Source: Phycisphaeraceae bacterium (GTDB taxonomy: Bacteria; Planctomycetota; Phycisphaerae; Phycisphaerales; Phycisphaeraceae). Taken from it: a stretch of 64,000 nucleotides of DNA. Position numbers and translations under genes: made by a program. Positions 55,572-64,000 of this stretch are shown piece by piece (positions within the stretch are counted from its first letter, which is position 1; each line of letters begins with the position of its first letter). The notes beneath the pieces are model-generated. The model was given only the letters and a program-made list of their open reading frames with translations, searched no databases and was not told where the DNA came from. The stretch is taken from positions 1 through 64,000 of the forward strand of contig JAJDCS010000016.1 in assembly GCA_029260715.1 (NCBI GenBank), written 5' to 3'.

Positions 55572-57755
55572 TTAAGCGGCACCTACTGTTTGCTGTGAAT
55601 CCACCTGGACCAACCCCATTGATTCGACCTCGACACCTTTCGAGACTTCGTTATACCCCAACACCGCGGCGTTGGGCAGGTGCGGTTCGAGCAACCTGCG
55701 CACCTGCGCCCGCACCTGCGGGGAGGTGAGCGCGACGGGCTGGTGGCCGGCCTGGATCAGCCGCTGCAACTCGCGGATGATCGACGCGGTGATCAGGTTC
55801 GCCACCGCGGGCGGCATGGTCATGGTCGTGCCCTCGGCGCCGCGGTCGATAAACCCGGCAATCTGATCCTCCAGCGACGGGTCCAGGCTCACACAATAGA
55901 GCTTGCTCACCGGCTTGCCCTGGCTCATGATCTGATCGCTAGGCAACTGCGCTTCAATATATTGATTGCAAATGGTCCGCCTCAGCGCGTTGCGCACATA
56001 TTCGGTGAGCACCTCGGTGTCGCGTGTGCGTCCGATCCAATCGCCCAGCGTCTCAAGGATCGTCTCCATGTCACGCACGGGCACACGCTCGCGCAGCAGG
56101 TTTTGCAACACCTTCTGCATCTCGCTGGGCTTGACCTGGGGCGTCTCACCGCCGAGCACCTCCTCGTGCAGCTTCGGTGATTTCTGCTTGAGTTGGGTGA
56201 TGAGGTTGTTGGTCTCTTCGCGTGTGAGCAACTCGGCTGCGTGGCTTTTCACCGCTTCGGTCAGGTGCGTGGCCAAGACGCTTGTGGCGTCCACGACGGT
56301 GTAGTTAAGCGATTCGGCGCGTTGCTTCTGGCCCGGGTCGATCCAGGTGGCTTCGAGGCCGAACGCCGGCTCACGCGTAGGGTTGCCCTCCAGGGGCGCC
56401 TTGTCGCGATCGGCAAGGCCGCTGTCCATCGCCAGGAACTGGCCGGGATACACGGACCCGCTGGCAATCGCGTTGCCACGGATCTTGACGTTGTACTCGT
56501 TAGGCTGAAGCTGCATGTTGTCGCGGATGCGCACCGGCGGCATGACCAGCCCCATCTCCACCGCCAACTGACGGCGGATCATGGTGATCCGGTCGAGCAA
56601 GTCCCCGCCCTGCGACGCGTCCACCAGCCGCACCAGCGAGTAACCCACCTCCAGCTCCAGTGTGTCCACGTGCAGCAGGTCTTCCACGGGCGGCGGCCCC
56701 GTCTGCTTTTTCTTGACCTCGGCTTCTGCCTCAGCTACAGCGAGCTTCTTCGTCTTCTGCTTACCCATCCACGCCATCCCGCCAAGGATCGTCGACGTGG
56801 CTAACATCGGCACCAGCGGCAGCCCGGTGAAAGCCATGAACGCCAAGAAAACCGCTGTGATCCCAAGCGCCACCGATCGGCCGGTGAGTTGCTTGGTCAG
56901 CTCGGTGCCCAGGTCCTGGCGGCTGCTCGACCGCGTGACGATCAAACCCGCGGCGATCGAGATCACAAACGCGGGCAACTGGCTGACCAGGCCGTCGCCG
57001 ATCGTCAGCCGGCTGAAGACCTCGATCGACTCGCTCATCGACCAGCCCTTCTCGAACGACCCGACCGCGAACCCGCCGACAAGGTTGACCAATGTGATGA
57101 TAATGCCCGCGATCGCGTCACCACGCACAAACTTAGCCGCACCGTCCATAGCTCCGTAGAAGTCGGCCTCGTGCCCGATCTTCTCGCGGCGACGGCGGGC
57201 TTCTTTTTCGTCAATCAGGCCCGCGTTCAGGTCCGCGTCGATGGCCATCTGCTTGCCGGGCATGCCGTCGAGGGTGAACCTAGCCGCCACCTCACTGATT
57301 CGCGTGGCACCCTTGGTGATCACCACGAACTGGACAATGATCAAAATGATGAACAGCACCACGCCCACGACCAGCGAGTTGCCCGCCACGAACGACGCGA
57401 ACGCCTCGATCACGCGCCCCGCCACGGCCGTCGCCTGGTCGGGGCTGTCCGCCTCGGCGGACAAGATCATCCGCGTCGTGGCGATGTTCAATACCAGCCG
57501 CAGCAGCGTCGTGCCAAGCAGCATTGAGGGGAAAACCGAAAATTCCAGCGGGCTTTCCACGTAGATCGTGGTGAGCAGGATAATCAACGCCAGCGCCAGG
57601 TTCGCGGTGATCAACACGTCCATCACCACCGGCGACATCGGCACGACGATGACCGCCAACAGCGAGATAAAACCAACCGGCACCAGCAGCGACTTGTACT
57701 GGCTAAGCCGGTTGACCCACGCGGGGATCGCTAATTTAGGTGTCGCTGTGGCCAT
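55572..57755 (-). CDS. flhA: Flagellar export protein FlhA
   Basis: A 727-residue export-gate component. About eight membrane helices in the first 320 residues, the conserved cytoplasmic loop with KGATRISEVAARFTLDGMPGKQMAIDAD in order, and a C-terminal cytoplasmic domain (about 360-720) that docks chaperone-substrate complexes. AAGGAA precedes the ATG. It follows flhB in the same operon. Confidence 0.97.
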   Translation of the reverse strand: MATATPKLAIPAWVNRLSQYKSLLVPVGFISLLAVIVVPMSPVVMDVLITANLALALIILLTTIYVESPLEFSVFPSMLLGTTLLRLVLNIATTRMILSAEADSPDQATAVAGRVIEAFASFVAGNSLVVGVVLFIILIIVQFVVITKGATRISEVAARFTLDGMPGKQMAIDADLNAGLIDEKEARRRREKIGHEADFYGAMDGAAKFVRGDAIAGIIITLVNLVGGFAVGSFEKGWSMSESIEVFSRLTIGDGLVSQLPAFVISIAAGLIVTRSSSRQDLGTELTKQLTGRSVALGITAVFLAFMAFTGLPLVPMLATSTILGGMAWMGKQKTKKLAVAEAEAEVKKKQTGPPPVEDLLHVDTLELEVGYSLVRLVDASQGGDLLDRITMIRRQLAVEMGLVMPPVRIRDNMQLQPNEYNVKIRGNAIASGSVYPGQFLAMDSGLADRDKAPLEGNPTREPAFGLEATWIDPGQKQRAESLNYTVVDATSVLATHLTEAVKSHAAELLTREETNNLITQLKQKSPKLHEEVLGGETPQVKPSEMQKVLQNLLRERVPVRDMETILETLGDWIGRTRDTEVLTEYVRNALRRTICNQYIEAQLPSDQIMSQGKPVSKLYCVSLDPSLEDQIAGFIDRGAEGTTMTMPPAVANLITASIIRELQRLIQAGHQPVALTSPQVRAQVRRLLEPHLPNAAVLGYNEVSKGVEVESMGLVQVDSQQTVGAA

Positions 57756-57807
57756 CCGTTCCTTCAGTTCAACCGCTCAAATGCCCTGCCGTTCTTTTGT
57801 CTCTTCA

Positions 57808-58878
57808 CTACGCGGACTTCCGCCCGCTCAGCCGGAACACGTACGCCAGGATTTCCGCCACCGCCGTGTAAAACTGGGGCGGCACTTCCTGACCCACCTC
57901 CACCGTCTTGTACAGCGCCTGGGCCAGCTCTTTTCTTTCGACCATGGGCACGCCGTTGGCAATGGCGATCTGCCTGATACGCATGGCTAGGAAGTCCGCG
58001 CCCTTGGCGACCACTTTCGGGGCCTTCATCGTCTTGGAGTCGTACCGCATCGCAATCGAAAAGTGCGTGGGGTTGGTCACCACCACGTCCGCGTTGGGCA
58101 CGGCCTGGCCGATCCGCTGCAACGCCAACTGCCTGGCCACGCGGGCGCGGCGCTGCTTCACCAGCGGGTCGCCCTCCATGGTCTTGAGCTCTTCCTTGAC
58201 CTCCTGCTTAGTCATGCGCATGTCCCGCTCGTGTTGCCACTTTTGGAACCAGTAATCCAATAACGCCAAGACCAGCAACATAAACGCCAGCTTCAACGCC
58301 AAGCTGAACACCAGCTCGCACACACACGCGAACAGCGGCAGCGCCTCGAGCTCAGCCAACATGGTGATCCCCGGCATGTCTTGGTAAATCAGCACCGTGG
58401 CCACCAAGATCACCAACCCGACCTTGCCCAGGCTCATGATCAGGCGCATGCCCGCTCGCGCATCGAACAGTTTTTTCATGCCCTGAAGCGGCGACACCTT
58501 GGACAGGTCCGGCTGCAGCGGCTTGAATGTGAAGATCAGCCCAACCTGCCCCACACTCACCAACAGCCCCGCCGCGGTGATCCCCAGACACAAGGGCGCC
58601 ACCATCTCCAGCATCAGCCGCAGCCCGAATATGCCTAGCGAGTTGACGTCGCCCGGCAGCGTCGGGTTCCCCGCCGACGAATTCGCCAGCATGCTCTGTA
58701 CCACCTGCTTGATACCCAACATGACCTTGAAGCCGAACACGTACAGCAGCACGATGCTCATCAACAAAATGAACGCGGCGCTGAGGTCCGTGCTACGCGC
58801 CACGTTCCCCTGATCGCGCGACTCTTGTCGGCGTTTCGGCGTTGCGGCTTCGGTTTTTTCGGCGGCGCTTTCAGCCAT
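57808..58878 (-). CDS. flhB: Flagellar export protein FlhB
   Basis: Substrate-specificity switch of the flagellar export gate, 356 residues. Four helices are followed by a cytoplasmic domain with the autocleavage motif NPTH (in VVTNPTHFSIAMRYD). N-terminal SAAEKTEAATPKRRQESRDQG is the usual FlhB lead. Upstream of flhA, downstream of fliR. Confidence 0.97.
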   Translation of the reverse strand: MAESAAEKTEAATPKRRQESRDQGNVARSTDLSAAFILLMSIVLLYVFGFKVMLGIKQVVQSMLANSSAGNPTLPGDVNSLGIFGLRLMLEMVAPLCLGITAAGLLVSVGQVGLIFTFKPLQPDLSKVSPLQGMKKLFDARAGMRLIMSLGKVGLVILVATVLIYQDMPGITMLAELEALPLFACVCELVFSLALKLAFMLLVLALLDYWFQKWQHERDMRMTKQEVKEELKTMEGDPLVKQRRARVARQLALQRIGQAVPNADVVVTNPTHFSIAMRYDSKTMKAPKVVAKGADFLAMRIRQIAIANGVPMVERKELAQALYKTVEVGQEVPPQFYTAVAEILAYVFRLSGRKSA

Positions 58879-58907
58879 GGTTGCTCACCGGCCCGCCCAA
58901 ACGGGCG

Positions 58908-59729
58908 CTAGTTCAAAGTAAAAAACATCCTGAGGCTCTCGAGCGTCCCCTCCACCGACTCAATGTAGACCCCGCTGATCACGTTGAGCGTCCCAATCAG
59001 CAGCACAATGCCCACTAAAATCCGCAGCGCAAACCCGATGCTCAAAATGTTCATCTGCGGCACCGTGCGCGCGATGAAGCCCATCGCCACCGTCTGCAAA
59101 AAGATCAAGCAAAGCAGCGGCCCCGACACGCGAAGCCCAAGGTCAAAAACCGTCCCCATCAAACCGATCAACAGGTCCACCAGGTGCCCGTCCGCGGCCA
59201 GCCCGCCCAGGGGGATCTTGCTAAAACTGCCCACCAGCGCCGCGAGCATCACCCGGTGGCCCCCGAGGATCACGAAAATGGACAACGCCAAAATAAAATA
59301 AAACTCGCTGATCACGCCCGTCTGCTCGTTGAACTCGGGGTTGAGCACGCCGGCCAGCCCCAGGCCCATCTGCTGGTCAATGATGCGCCCGCCGATCTGC
59401 ATCCCGATCAGCGGCAGGCTCGCGCCGTACCCAATGACGATCCCGATCAACAGCTCCACCGCCACGGTGGTGATCAACGACCACAGCTTCAACCCCGACT
59501 CGACCACCGGCACCACCAAGTGTGCCGACGGGCTGCCCGGTTCCAGCAGGATGGGGTAGATGCAGAAGCTCAGCCCCACAGCCAGAAAAATCTTGATCTT
59601 CGGTGGGACGGTGCGGCTGCCCAAGACGGGCGCGAAGAAGAATATCCCCGTCAGCCGAAACAAAACCAACAACCACGCCGGCACGTGCGGCAGCAGCGGG
59701 GTCAGGTTGACGGGCAGTCCATTGCTCAT
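58908..59729 (-). CDS. fliR: Flagellar export protein FliR
   Basis: A 273-residue export-gate membrane protein with about six helices. The early LVLFRLTGIFFFAPVLGSRTVP and the later QIGGRIIDQQMGLGLA are typical. The region upstream of its ATG contains a run of 14 G/C bases (59800-59813). Confidence 0.95.
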   Translation of the reverse strand: MSNGLPVNLTPLLPHVPAWLLVLFRLTGIFFFAPVLGSRTVPPKIKIFLAVGLSFCIYPILLEPGSPSAHLVVPVVESGLKLWSLITTVAVELLIGIVIGYGASLPLIGMQIGGRIIDQQMGLGLAGVLNPEFNEQTGVISEFYFILALSIFVILGGHRVMLAALVGSFSKIPLGGLAADGHLVDLLIGLMGTVFDLGLRVSGPLLCLIFLQTVAMGFIARTVPQMNILSIGFALRILVGIVLLIGTLNVISGVYIESVEGTLESLRMFFTLN

Positions 59730-59799
59730 GTGGTGGCATCCATGCCAAGCTCAATTACAACAAAGCCCCTCCCGGGTTCCCTGGGCTTTCGGGACTTCC

Positions 59800-59813
59800 G
59801 GGGGGGGGGGGGG
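59800..59813. repeat. 14-base poly-G (poly-C on coding strand) tract
   Basis: A homopolymer between fliQ and fliR, about 71 bases before the fliR ATG. Long G/C runs slip during replication, so length could vary between cells and change spacing between fliQ and fliR. It lies outside any gene. It could also be a sequencing or assembly artefact. Confidence 0.8.
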
Positions 59814-59818
59814 AGCGG

Positions 59819-60076
59819 TCACCCGTGACCGCTGAACATCCGTTTTGAAAACTCCACAATCAGCGTCGCCACCCAAGGCGTTACCAGGATCGTCACGACC
59901 CCCATACCGATGATCTTGGGCACGAAGCTAAGCGTCTGCTCCTGGATCTGCGTCACCGCTTGGAAAATACTCACAGCCAACCCGATCACCAACGCCGCGC
60001 CCAAGATCGGCAAGCTCAAGAGCAGCATCAAGATCAACGCGTCTCGCACAAGGTCGTTTGCTTGGTCGATCGTCAT
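59819..60076 (-). CDS. fliQ: Flagellar export protein FliQ
   Basis: A small (85 aa) two-helix export-gate protein. It contains LVRDALILMLLLSLPIL and a second helix with IIGMGVVTILVTPWVATL. The ATG at 60076 (MTIDQAND) is the usual start; the longer frame to 60127 is rejected. It follows fliP. Confidence 0.93.
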   Translation of the reverse strand: MTIDQANDLVRDALILMLLLSLPILGAALVIGLAVSIFQAVTQIQEQTLSFVPKIIGMGVVTILVTPWVATLIVEFSKRMFSGHG

Positions 60077-60134
60077 ACCCGTACCCCTTGTCAACCCGTC
60101 GCGCAGCCTTAGCCGCCCTACCACCACACGCCCG

Positions 60135-61082
60135 CTACGTGGTCACGCCCGGCACCGAAAAACTATTCAGCAGGCTGCCCGTCACCAACTGCCACCCGTC
60201 GACCAACACGAACATCAACAGCTTGAACGGCAGGCTGATCAGCACCGGCGGCAGCATGAGCATGCCCATGCTGATCAACACGCTGGCCACCACCATGTCG
60301 ATAATCAAAAACGGCAGGTACAGCCGGAACCCCATCAGGAACGCCACCTTCAGCTCACTCAATATAAAGGCAGGGATCAGCGTGAGCATGTCCACGTCCG
60401 CACGCCGCAGCGTGTCTGGCTGGGACGTGTCAACGCCGCGGTAGTTCAGCACCATGTACACGTCCGCCCAGCTCTCCGCGTAATCGATCTGATCAAACAT
60501 AAAATCCCGCATGGGCTGGCGTGCGCGCGCCCAGGCCTGGAACGCGTCGATCTGGTTCTCTTGCAGCGGCCCGATCGCGTCGCGGTTGATCCGCTCGAAC
60601 GTCGGGGCCATCACCAGGAACGTGATAAACATCGCCAGCCCCACAATGACCTGGCTGGGCGGCAGAGACTGCGTGCCGATCGCCTGGCGGAGCAACGCCA
60701 ACACGATCACCACGCGCGTGAAGCTCGTCGTGAGCACCAACAGCGCCGGCGCGATCGTCAGCACCGTCAGCAGCATCAATATAGAGAGCGTCACGCTCAA
60801 CCCGCGTTGGGGCGGCTCTTCGACCGGGTCCGAACCGTTCAGCGGCAACGCCTGACCGGCTTGCTCCAAGATCGACAGCGGGTTCACAAGGTCGAGCCTG
60901 GACGACGACCTGCCGTGGGGGCCGTCGGCGTCCTGCGCCGATTGGGTCGCAATGCTCTGACTCATGACGCGATCCACCGGCGCCAAGACCGTGATCGCTC
61001 CCACCAACACCGCCATGAACACTTTTACACGCGTGACACCCCCCACCCAAGCGCCACCGCGACCAACATGCCGGTGTCTCAT
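60135..61082 (-). CDS. fliP: Flagellar export protein FliP
   Basis: A 315-residue export-gate protein with an N-terminal signal peptide, about 50 unconserved residues, then the conserved core: LSILMLLTVLTIAPALLVLTT, TSFTRVVIVLALLRQAIGTQ and PSQVIVGLAMFITFLVMAP. The C-terminal helices end with MLMLPPVLISLPFKLLMFVLVDGW. Start overlaps the fliO stop (ATGA). Confidence 0.96.
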   Translation of the reverse strand: MRHRHVGRGGAWVGGVTRVKVFMAVLVGAITVLAPVDRVMSQSIATQSAQDADGPHGRSSSRLDLVNPLSILEQAGQALPLNGSDPVEEPPQRGLSVTLSILMLLTVLTIAPALLVLTTSFTRVVIVLALLRQAIGTQSLPPSQVIVGLAMFITFLVMAPTFERINRDAIGPLQENQIDAFQAWARARQPMRDFMFDQIDYAESWADVYMVLNYRGVDTSQPDTLRRADVDMLTLIPAFILSELKVAFLMGFRLYLPFLIIDMVVASVLISMGMLMLPPVLISLPFKLLMFVLVDGWQLVTGSLLNSFSVPGVTT

Positions 61083-62038
61083 GCAACCCCCCCCTGGTGT
61101 GAAATCCTGCGTACACGGGCCAGCAGGCTGGACACCTGGTCGCGGGCACGGTCGATGTGGTGCTCGGTCGTGTCGCCGCCCTCCAGGGCGTGGCTGTCGC
61201 GCTCTTCGTATTCACCGTTGAACCGGGTGACCAATTGCTGGAACCCGCGGCTGATGCTGTTGGGCCTGTCCGACGCAACGCTAGCCAAGACTTGGGCAAT
61301 CTCGTCGGGCTCGGTGATCTGCGCCAGCGTGCGAAGCCCGCCAGCCGACTCGCCAACCACAAGGATACGGCTGCCCATCCGCATTAAGACCACCTGGCTG
61401 CGCGGTGCCACGGTGACCCGGCTGAGCACCTCTAAAAGCGGGCTGCTTTGCACAACGCCACCCGCGCCCGTGAAACGCCCCAACACCACACGCAGCAAGA
61501 TGATCACCGCCAGCACCGCTCCCAAAGCCGTGATCGTGTTCAGCAACCACCCCGGACGCCACAGCGGGTCGTTCCGCTCCGACGTGGAATCTTGTTCTTG
61601 TGGCTGACTAACCTTGCCCAGCGGCTGACGCTCTAACAATTCAGAACCTGTCAACGCGGACGCCTCCGACGCGTCTTCGTCGCCCGACGCATCGCCTTGC
61701 TTCGCCGCGGGCGGTGGCGTCTCATCCGGCTGCGGGAGTGGGCCCGGTTCTTTGGGTGCCGCGGGCGCTTGGGGCGTGGCTGGTGGTGTTGGCGATTGGG
61801 GCGGCTGAGGCGCGGCGGGTGCTTGGGGTTGAGCCTGCTTATCCGATCCGATGTACCGCTGGGCGAAGCTGCCTGCGTCTCGCTTGGCGATGGAACCGGG
61901 CGCGGAGGGTCGCCACTGAATACTTAACGTGGGGTCGTCGATTTGTATGGGTTGGTTGGGCTGCGCTGCGATCGGCTGGGGTGCCGCCACACACACCGCA
62001 CACCACAAGAACAGGAGATGAAGCGTCCGCGTGTTCAT
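61079..62038 (-). CDS. fliO: FliO-like flagellar biogenesis protein
   Basis: A 319-residue protein of weak sequence similarity but exact FliO position. A signal peptide (IAAQ), then a long Pro/Ala/Gln-rich linker (about 65-160), one helix (LLNTITALGAVLAVIILLRVVLG), then the short conserved FliO domain (VLSRVTVAPRSQVVLMRMGSR). FliO helps FliP assemble. AAGGAAGG precedes the ATG at 62038; the longer frame to 62074 is rejected. Overlaps fliP. Confidence 0.85.
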   Translation of the reverse strand: MNTRTLHLLFLWCAVCVAAPQPIAAQPNQPIQIDDPTLSIQWRPSAPGSIAKRDAGSFAQRYIGSDKQAQPQAPAAPQPPQSPTPPATPQAPAAPKEPGPLPQPDETPPPAAKQGDASGDEDASEASALTGSELLERQPLGKVSQPQEQDSTSERNDPLWRPGWLLNTITALGAVLAVIILLRVVLGRFTGAGGVVQSSPLLEVLSRVTVAPRSQVVLMRMGSRILVVGESAGGLRTLAQITEPDEIAQVLASVASDRPNSISRGFQQLVTRFNGEYEERDSHALEGGDTTEHHIDRARDQVSSLLARVRRISHQGGVA

Positions 62039-62140
62039 GGGCCTTCCTTGGCCAAGTGATCCGGACAGCGTCATGCTGTCTGGGTCGTCGGGCGCGTCCT
62101 GCGCTCGACCTGAGCAAGATAAGTTATATGCGCACTAAAC

Positions 62141-62587
62141 TCAACCTCCCTCTGCCCCGACCATTTCAGCCGCTTCTTCAGGCGCCTCTTCGATCTCGCT
62201 AACAATCTCGCTGATGCGGATACAGAAATTATCGTTTAGCACCAACACCTCCCCGCGAGCCACCAAACGATCATTCACGTACACGTCCACCGGGTCGCCC
62301 GCCAGCTTGTCGAGTTCGACGACGGACCCTTCGCCGAGCTTCAGCACGTCCTCGACGAGCATGTGCGTGCGCCCCAATTCGATCTTGACATTCAGGTCAA
62401 CATCCCGCAGCAGTTCTAGTTTTTTGTTGCTGTCGTCGCCGCCCGTTGACGCGGACATGTCGGCAGGCTGCAACGCCGCCGCCCCGCCGCCTTGGGGCGC
62501 ATCGCCCGCGGACGGCCCCACGGCCTCGGCCATGGCCTGGTCGACTAGCTTCTGGACATCGGCTTCGCTGGTGGGGTCTTCGCTCAT
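62141..62587 (-). CDS. fliN: Flagellar motor switch protein FliN
   Basis: A 148-residue protein. The first 60 residues are a flexible Ala/Gly/Asp-rich region; the C-terminal part is the SpoA/FliN domain ([43 protein letters not shown] in order). FliN is the lower part of the switch complex that sets rotation direction. The ATG at 62587 is preferred ([10 protein letters not shown]). No fliM gene is present between fliL and fliN here. Confidence 0.94.
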   Translation of the reverse strand: MSEDPTSEADVQKLVDQAMAEAVGPSAGDAPQGGGAAALQPADMSASTGGDDSNKKLELLRDVDLNVKIELGRTHMLVEDVLKLGEGSVVELDKLAGDPVDVYVNDRLVARGEVLVLNDNFCIRISEIVSEIEEAPEEAAEMVGAEGG

Positions 62588-62654
62588 GGCGTGTGCATCC
62601 TTGCTGGGGCCTGCCGCCACACACGGCTAATGCGGCGGCGTCATCGGCTGTCAA

Positions 62655-63173
62655 TTATAGGTCCGCGCGGAAACGGGTGAAACGAGTGATCACCACGTCT
62701 TCGACGCGCGACCGCCCTTCTTCGTCCCGGCCAAGCCGCCCGTCCAGCGCCGCCTTGATCTGGCGCTTGATCGTCGCCAGCGTCGGCTCGAGCAGGTGGC
62801 TGGGCTCGGCACGCCCGATGATCTCACGCACGTCGCTGTTCACCTGCGCGGTCATCGAGTCGAGCTTACCGCGGACCTCGCCTTGATACTTTTGTTTTAC
62901 CACAACGTAGACCACGGCGTCGTAGATGTAAGTACGCCCGCTCTTCGTGTTGGGGTATTTGGCTTCGACCACGATCTCTTCGATGAGTTGCTCGGCCATG
63001 GCCTCCATGTCAGCGATGGCGGGGTCGGCTTTGACGTCGGCCGGCTTGCCCGTGACCATGAAAATACCCGCGATGATCGCGCCTTCGATGATGAAAATCG
63101 AAGCGAGGACGATGATCATCTTCAGCGGCGGCTTCTTCTTCTGATCCGCTGGTGTGCTCGTGTCTTCAGCCAT
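62655..63173 (-). CDS. fliL: Flagellar basal-body protein FliL
   Basis: A 172-residue single-pass membrane protein. After a Lys-rich cytoplasmic lead (DQKKKPPLK) comes one helix (MIIVLASIFIIEGAIIAGIFMV), then a periplasmic domain ending with VVITRFTRFRADL, like FliL's conserved C-terminal FTxFxxQ region in part. FliL supports the stator around the motor. Located between motB and fliN. Confidence 0.88.
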   Translation of the reverse strand: MAEDTSTPADQKKKPPLKMIIVLASIFIIEGAIIAGIFMVTGKPADVKADPAIADMEAMAEQLIEEIVVEAKYPNTKSGRTYIYDAVVYVVVKQKYQGEVRGKLDSMTAQVNSDVREIIGRAEPSHLLEPTLATIKRQIKAALDGRLGRDEEGRSRVEDVVITRFTRFRADL

Positions 63174-63209
63174 GACGCCTGAGGCTCCTAAAACAACTTA
63201 CCGTCTCAA

Positions 63210-63947
63210 TCACTCCGTCTCGGGCTTGGCGAAATCCTCAACCAATGCTTCCATGACCAAAATTTCCGCCCGCCGATTCGGCTGCTGGCCCGTGGGCGTG
63301 TACAAACGCTTGACCAAGGGCTCGTGTTCGGCGTTGGCGATTACCCGGATGCGGTCGGCCCGGATGCCCACTTCCTTGCTGGTCAAAAAATCCATCACAG
63401 CTTTGGCGCGGGCGTAGCTCAGGGTCCAAAGATCGCCATACTCCGACTGCACACCCACTTCCATCGACGAAGCGTGCCCCCGGACCTCGATCTTGTTGTT
63501 ATAGCCGCGGATCAGGTCCGATACGGCCCGTATGCTCCGCTTAGACTGCTCACTTAAATCGGCAGATCCCGGCTCAAACGTGACCCTGCCGCCCTGCGTG
63601 AACAACATCCCTTCTCGGACCTTCGTCACTTGCGCTTCTTTGCCCTCCATGCCCGGGTCGTCCGTGTTCGACGGCTTGGGCTTGGGCGTCATCCGAAGCT
63701 GAAGCTCTTCTAACCGCTTCATCAAGCTAAGTTTAGGATCGTCTGGCGATGCCACTTTGCCGCCGCCGCCTTTCATGCCGAATGCCTTCTTAACCTCCTC
63801 GACAATGGCGCGGTACTCGTCTTCTTTCTTAATCTCGCTCAACGCCACCAAGATGATGAAAAAGCACAGCAGCAGGGACATCATGTCCCCGTAAGTCATG
63901 ACCCATTCGGGAGCGCCTTCAGGTGGGCATTTACATTTCTTTCCCAT
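63210..63947 (-). CDS. motB: Flagellar motor protein MotB
   Basis: A 245-residue stator subunit. N-terminal PEWVMTYGDMMSLLLCFFIILVALSEI holds the proton-carrying Asp. The C-terminal OmpA-like domain (about 120-240) binds peptidoglycan; IEVRGHASS and LSYARAKAVMDFL are typical. Forms the proton channel with MotA, whose end lies directly upstream. Confidence 0.95.
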   Translation of the reverse strand: MGKKCKCPPEGAPEWVMTYGDMMSLLLCFFIILVALSEIKKEDEYRAIVEEVKKAFGMKGGGGKVASPDDPKLSLMKRLEELQLRMTPKPKPSNTDDPGMEGKEAQVTKVREGMLFTQGGRVTFEPGSADLSEQSKRSIRAVSDLIRGYNNKIEVRGHASSMEVGVQSEYGDLWTLSYARAKAVMDFLTSKEVGIRADRIRVIANAEHEPLVKRLYTPTGQQPNRRAEILVMEALVEDFAKPETE

Positions 63948-63976
63948 GGCGTGCCGTTCCCGCTGACGCTAACCAT

Positions 63977-64000
63977 TTACGCCGCCTGCTCTTCCTCGCT
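63977..64000 (-). CDS. C-terminal end of a gene cut by the right edge, probably motA
   Basis: Eight codons ending SEEEQAA-stop, upstream of motB on the same strand and 29 bases away. Position suggests MotA, the usual partner; the fragment is too short to confirm by sequence. Confidence 0.45.
   Translation of the reverse strand, partial: SEEEQAA

Overview
The window looks like chromosomal DNA of a flagellated, Gram-negative planctomycete, most likely of the class Phycisphaerae. Coding regions are GC-rich. Two proteins end in PEP-CTERM sorting tails, lipoproteins carry planctomycete-style lipoboxes, and a complete flagellar export block lies beside MinD-like and FlhF-like genes. The assignment rests on gene content and style, not on a marker-gene comparison.

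Layout. (1) 1-4.7 kb: the start of an Hcp-like gene cut by the left edge, then yidC, mnmE and smpB on the plus strand. (2) 5.2-19.9 kb: a hybrid histidine kinase, otsA with a translationally coupled otsB-GH15 fusion, an RRM protein, an SppA-type lipoprotein with a zinc-ribbon/vWA-like partner, a phosphatase-like lipoprotein, a deoxyhypusine-synthase-like protein, a DCC protein, dtd, a Nudix hydrolase coupled to a rhomboid protease, acpS, a PilZ-like protein and a tRNA with anticodon CAT. (3) 20-26 kb: a REC-GGDEF-REC-GAF-HD-GYP protein, a DJ-1/PfpI protein, two unknown proteins and a UDP-glucuronate decarboxylase-like enzyme. (4) 26-32.6 kb, minus strand: a cluster that reads as PhcB-like methyltransferase, then a PhcS+PhcR-like fused kinase, then a PhcQ-like response regulator, then a kinase with a dead receiver. 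It resembles the 3-hydroxy-fatty-acid methyl ester quorum-sensing operon phcBSRQ of Ralstonia. This is the strongest candidate for an undescribed system here. (5) 33-43 kb: an alpha/beta hydrolase, a duplicated-domain lipoprotein beside a ResB/CcsA cytochrome c maturation pair, an HTTM-DCC membrane protein with a partner, and a secreted glycosidase-like protein. (6) 43-51.8 kb: rpsL-rpsG, a TssB-TssC-like fused contractile sheath protein, another hybrid kinase, and two PEP-CTERM proteins. (7) 52-64 kb, minus strand: a flagellar operon reading motA(end)-motB-fliL-fliN-fliO-fliP-fliQ-fliR-flhB-flhA-flhF-flhG-small membrane protein-FliA/WhiG sigma factor. fliM is not in its usual place between fliL and fliN.

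The genes share a signalling theme. Five histidine-kinase-type proteins, a dual-domain c-di-GMP enzyme and PilZ-like domains sit on the same 64 kb as the flagellar export genes. This suggests, but does not prove, that surface, density and motility decisions are connected. Pieces of a contractile (type VI-like) apparatus lie at two places about 44 kb apart. Intergenic DNA is mostly short. The exceptions are an AT-rich gap of about 840 bases upstream of the phc-like cluster and a 480-base gap after smpB.
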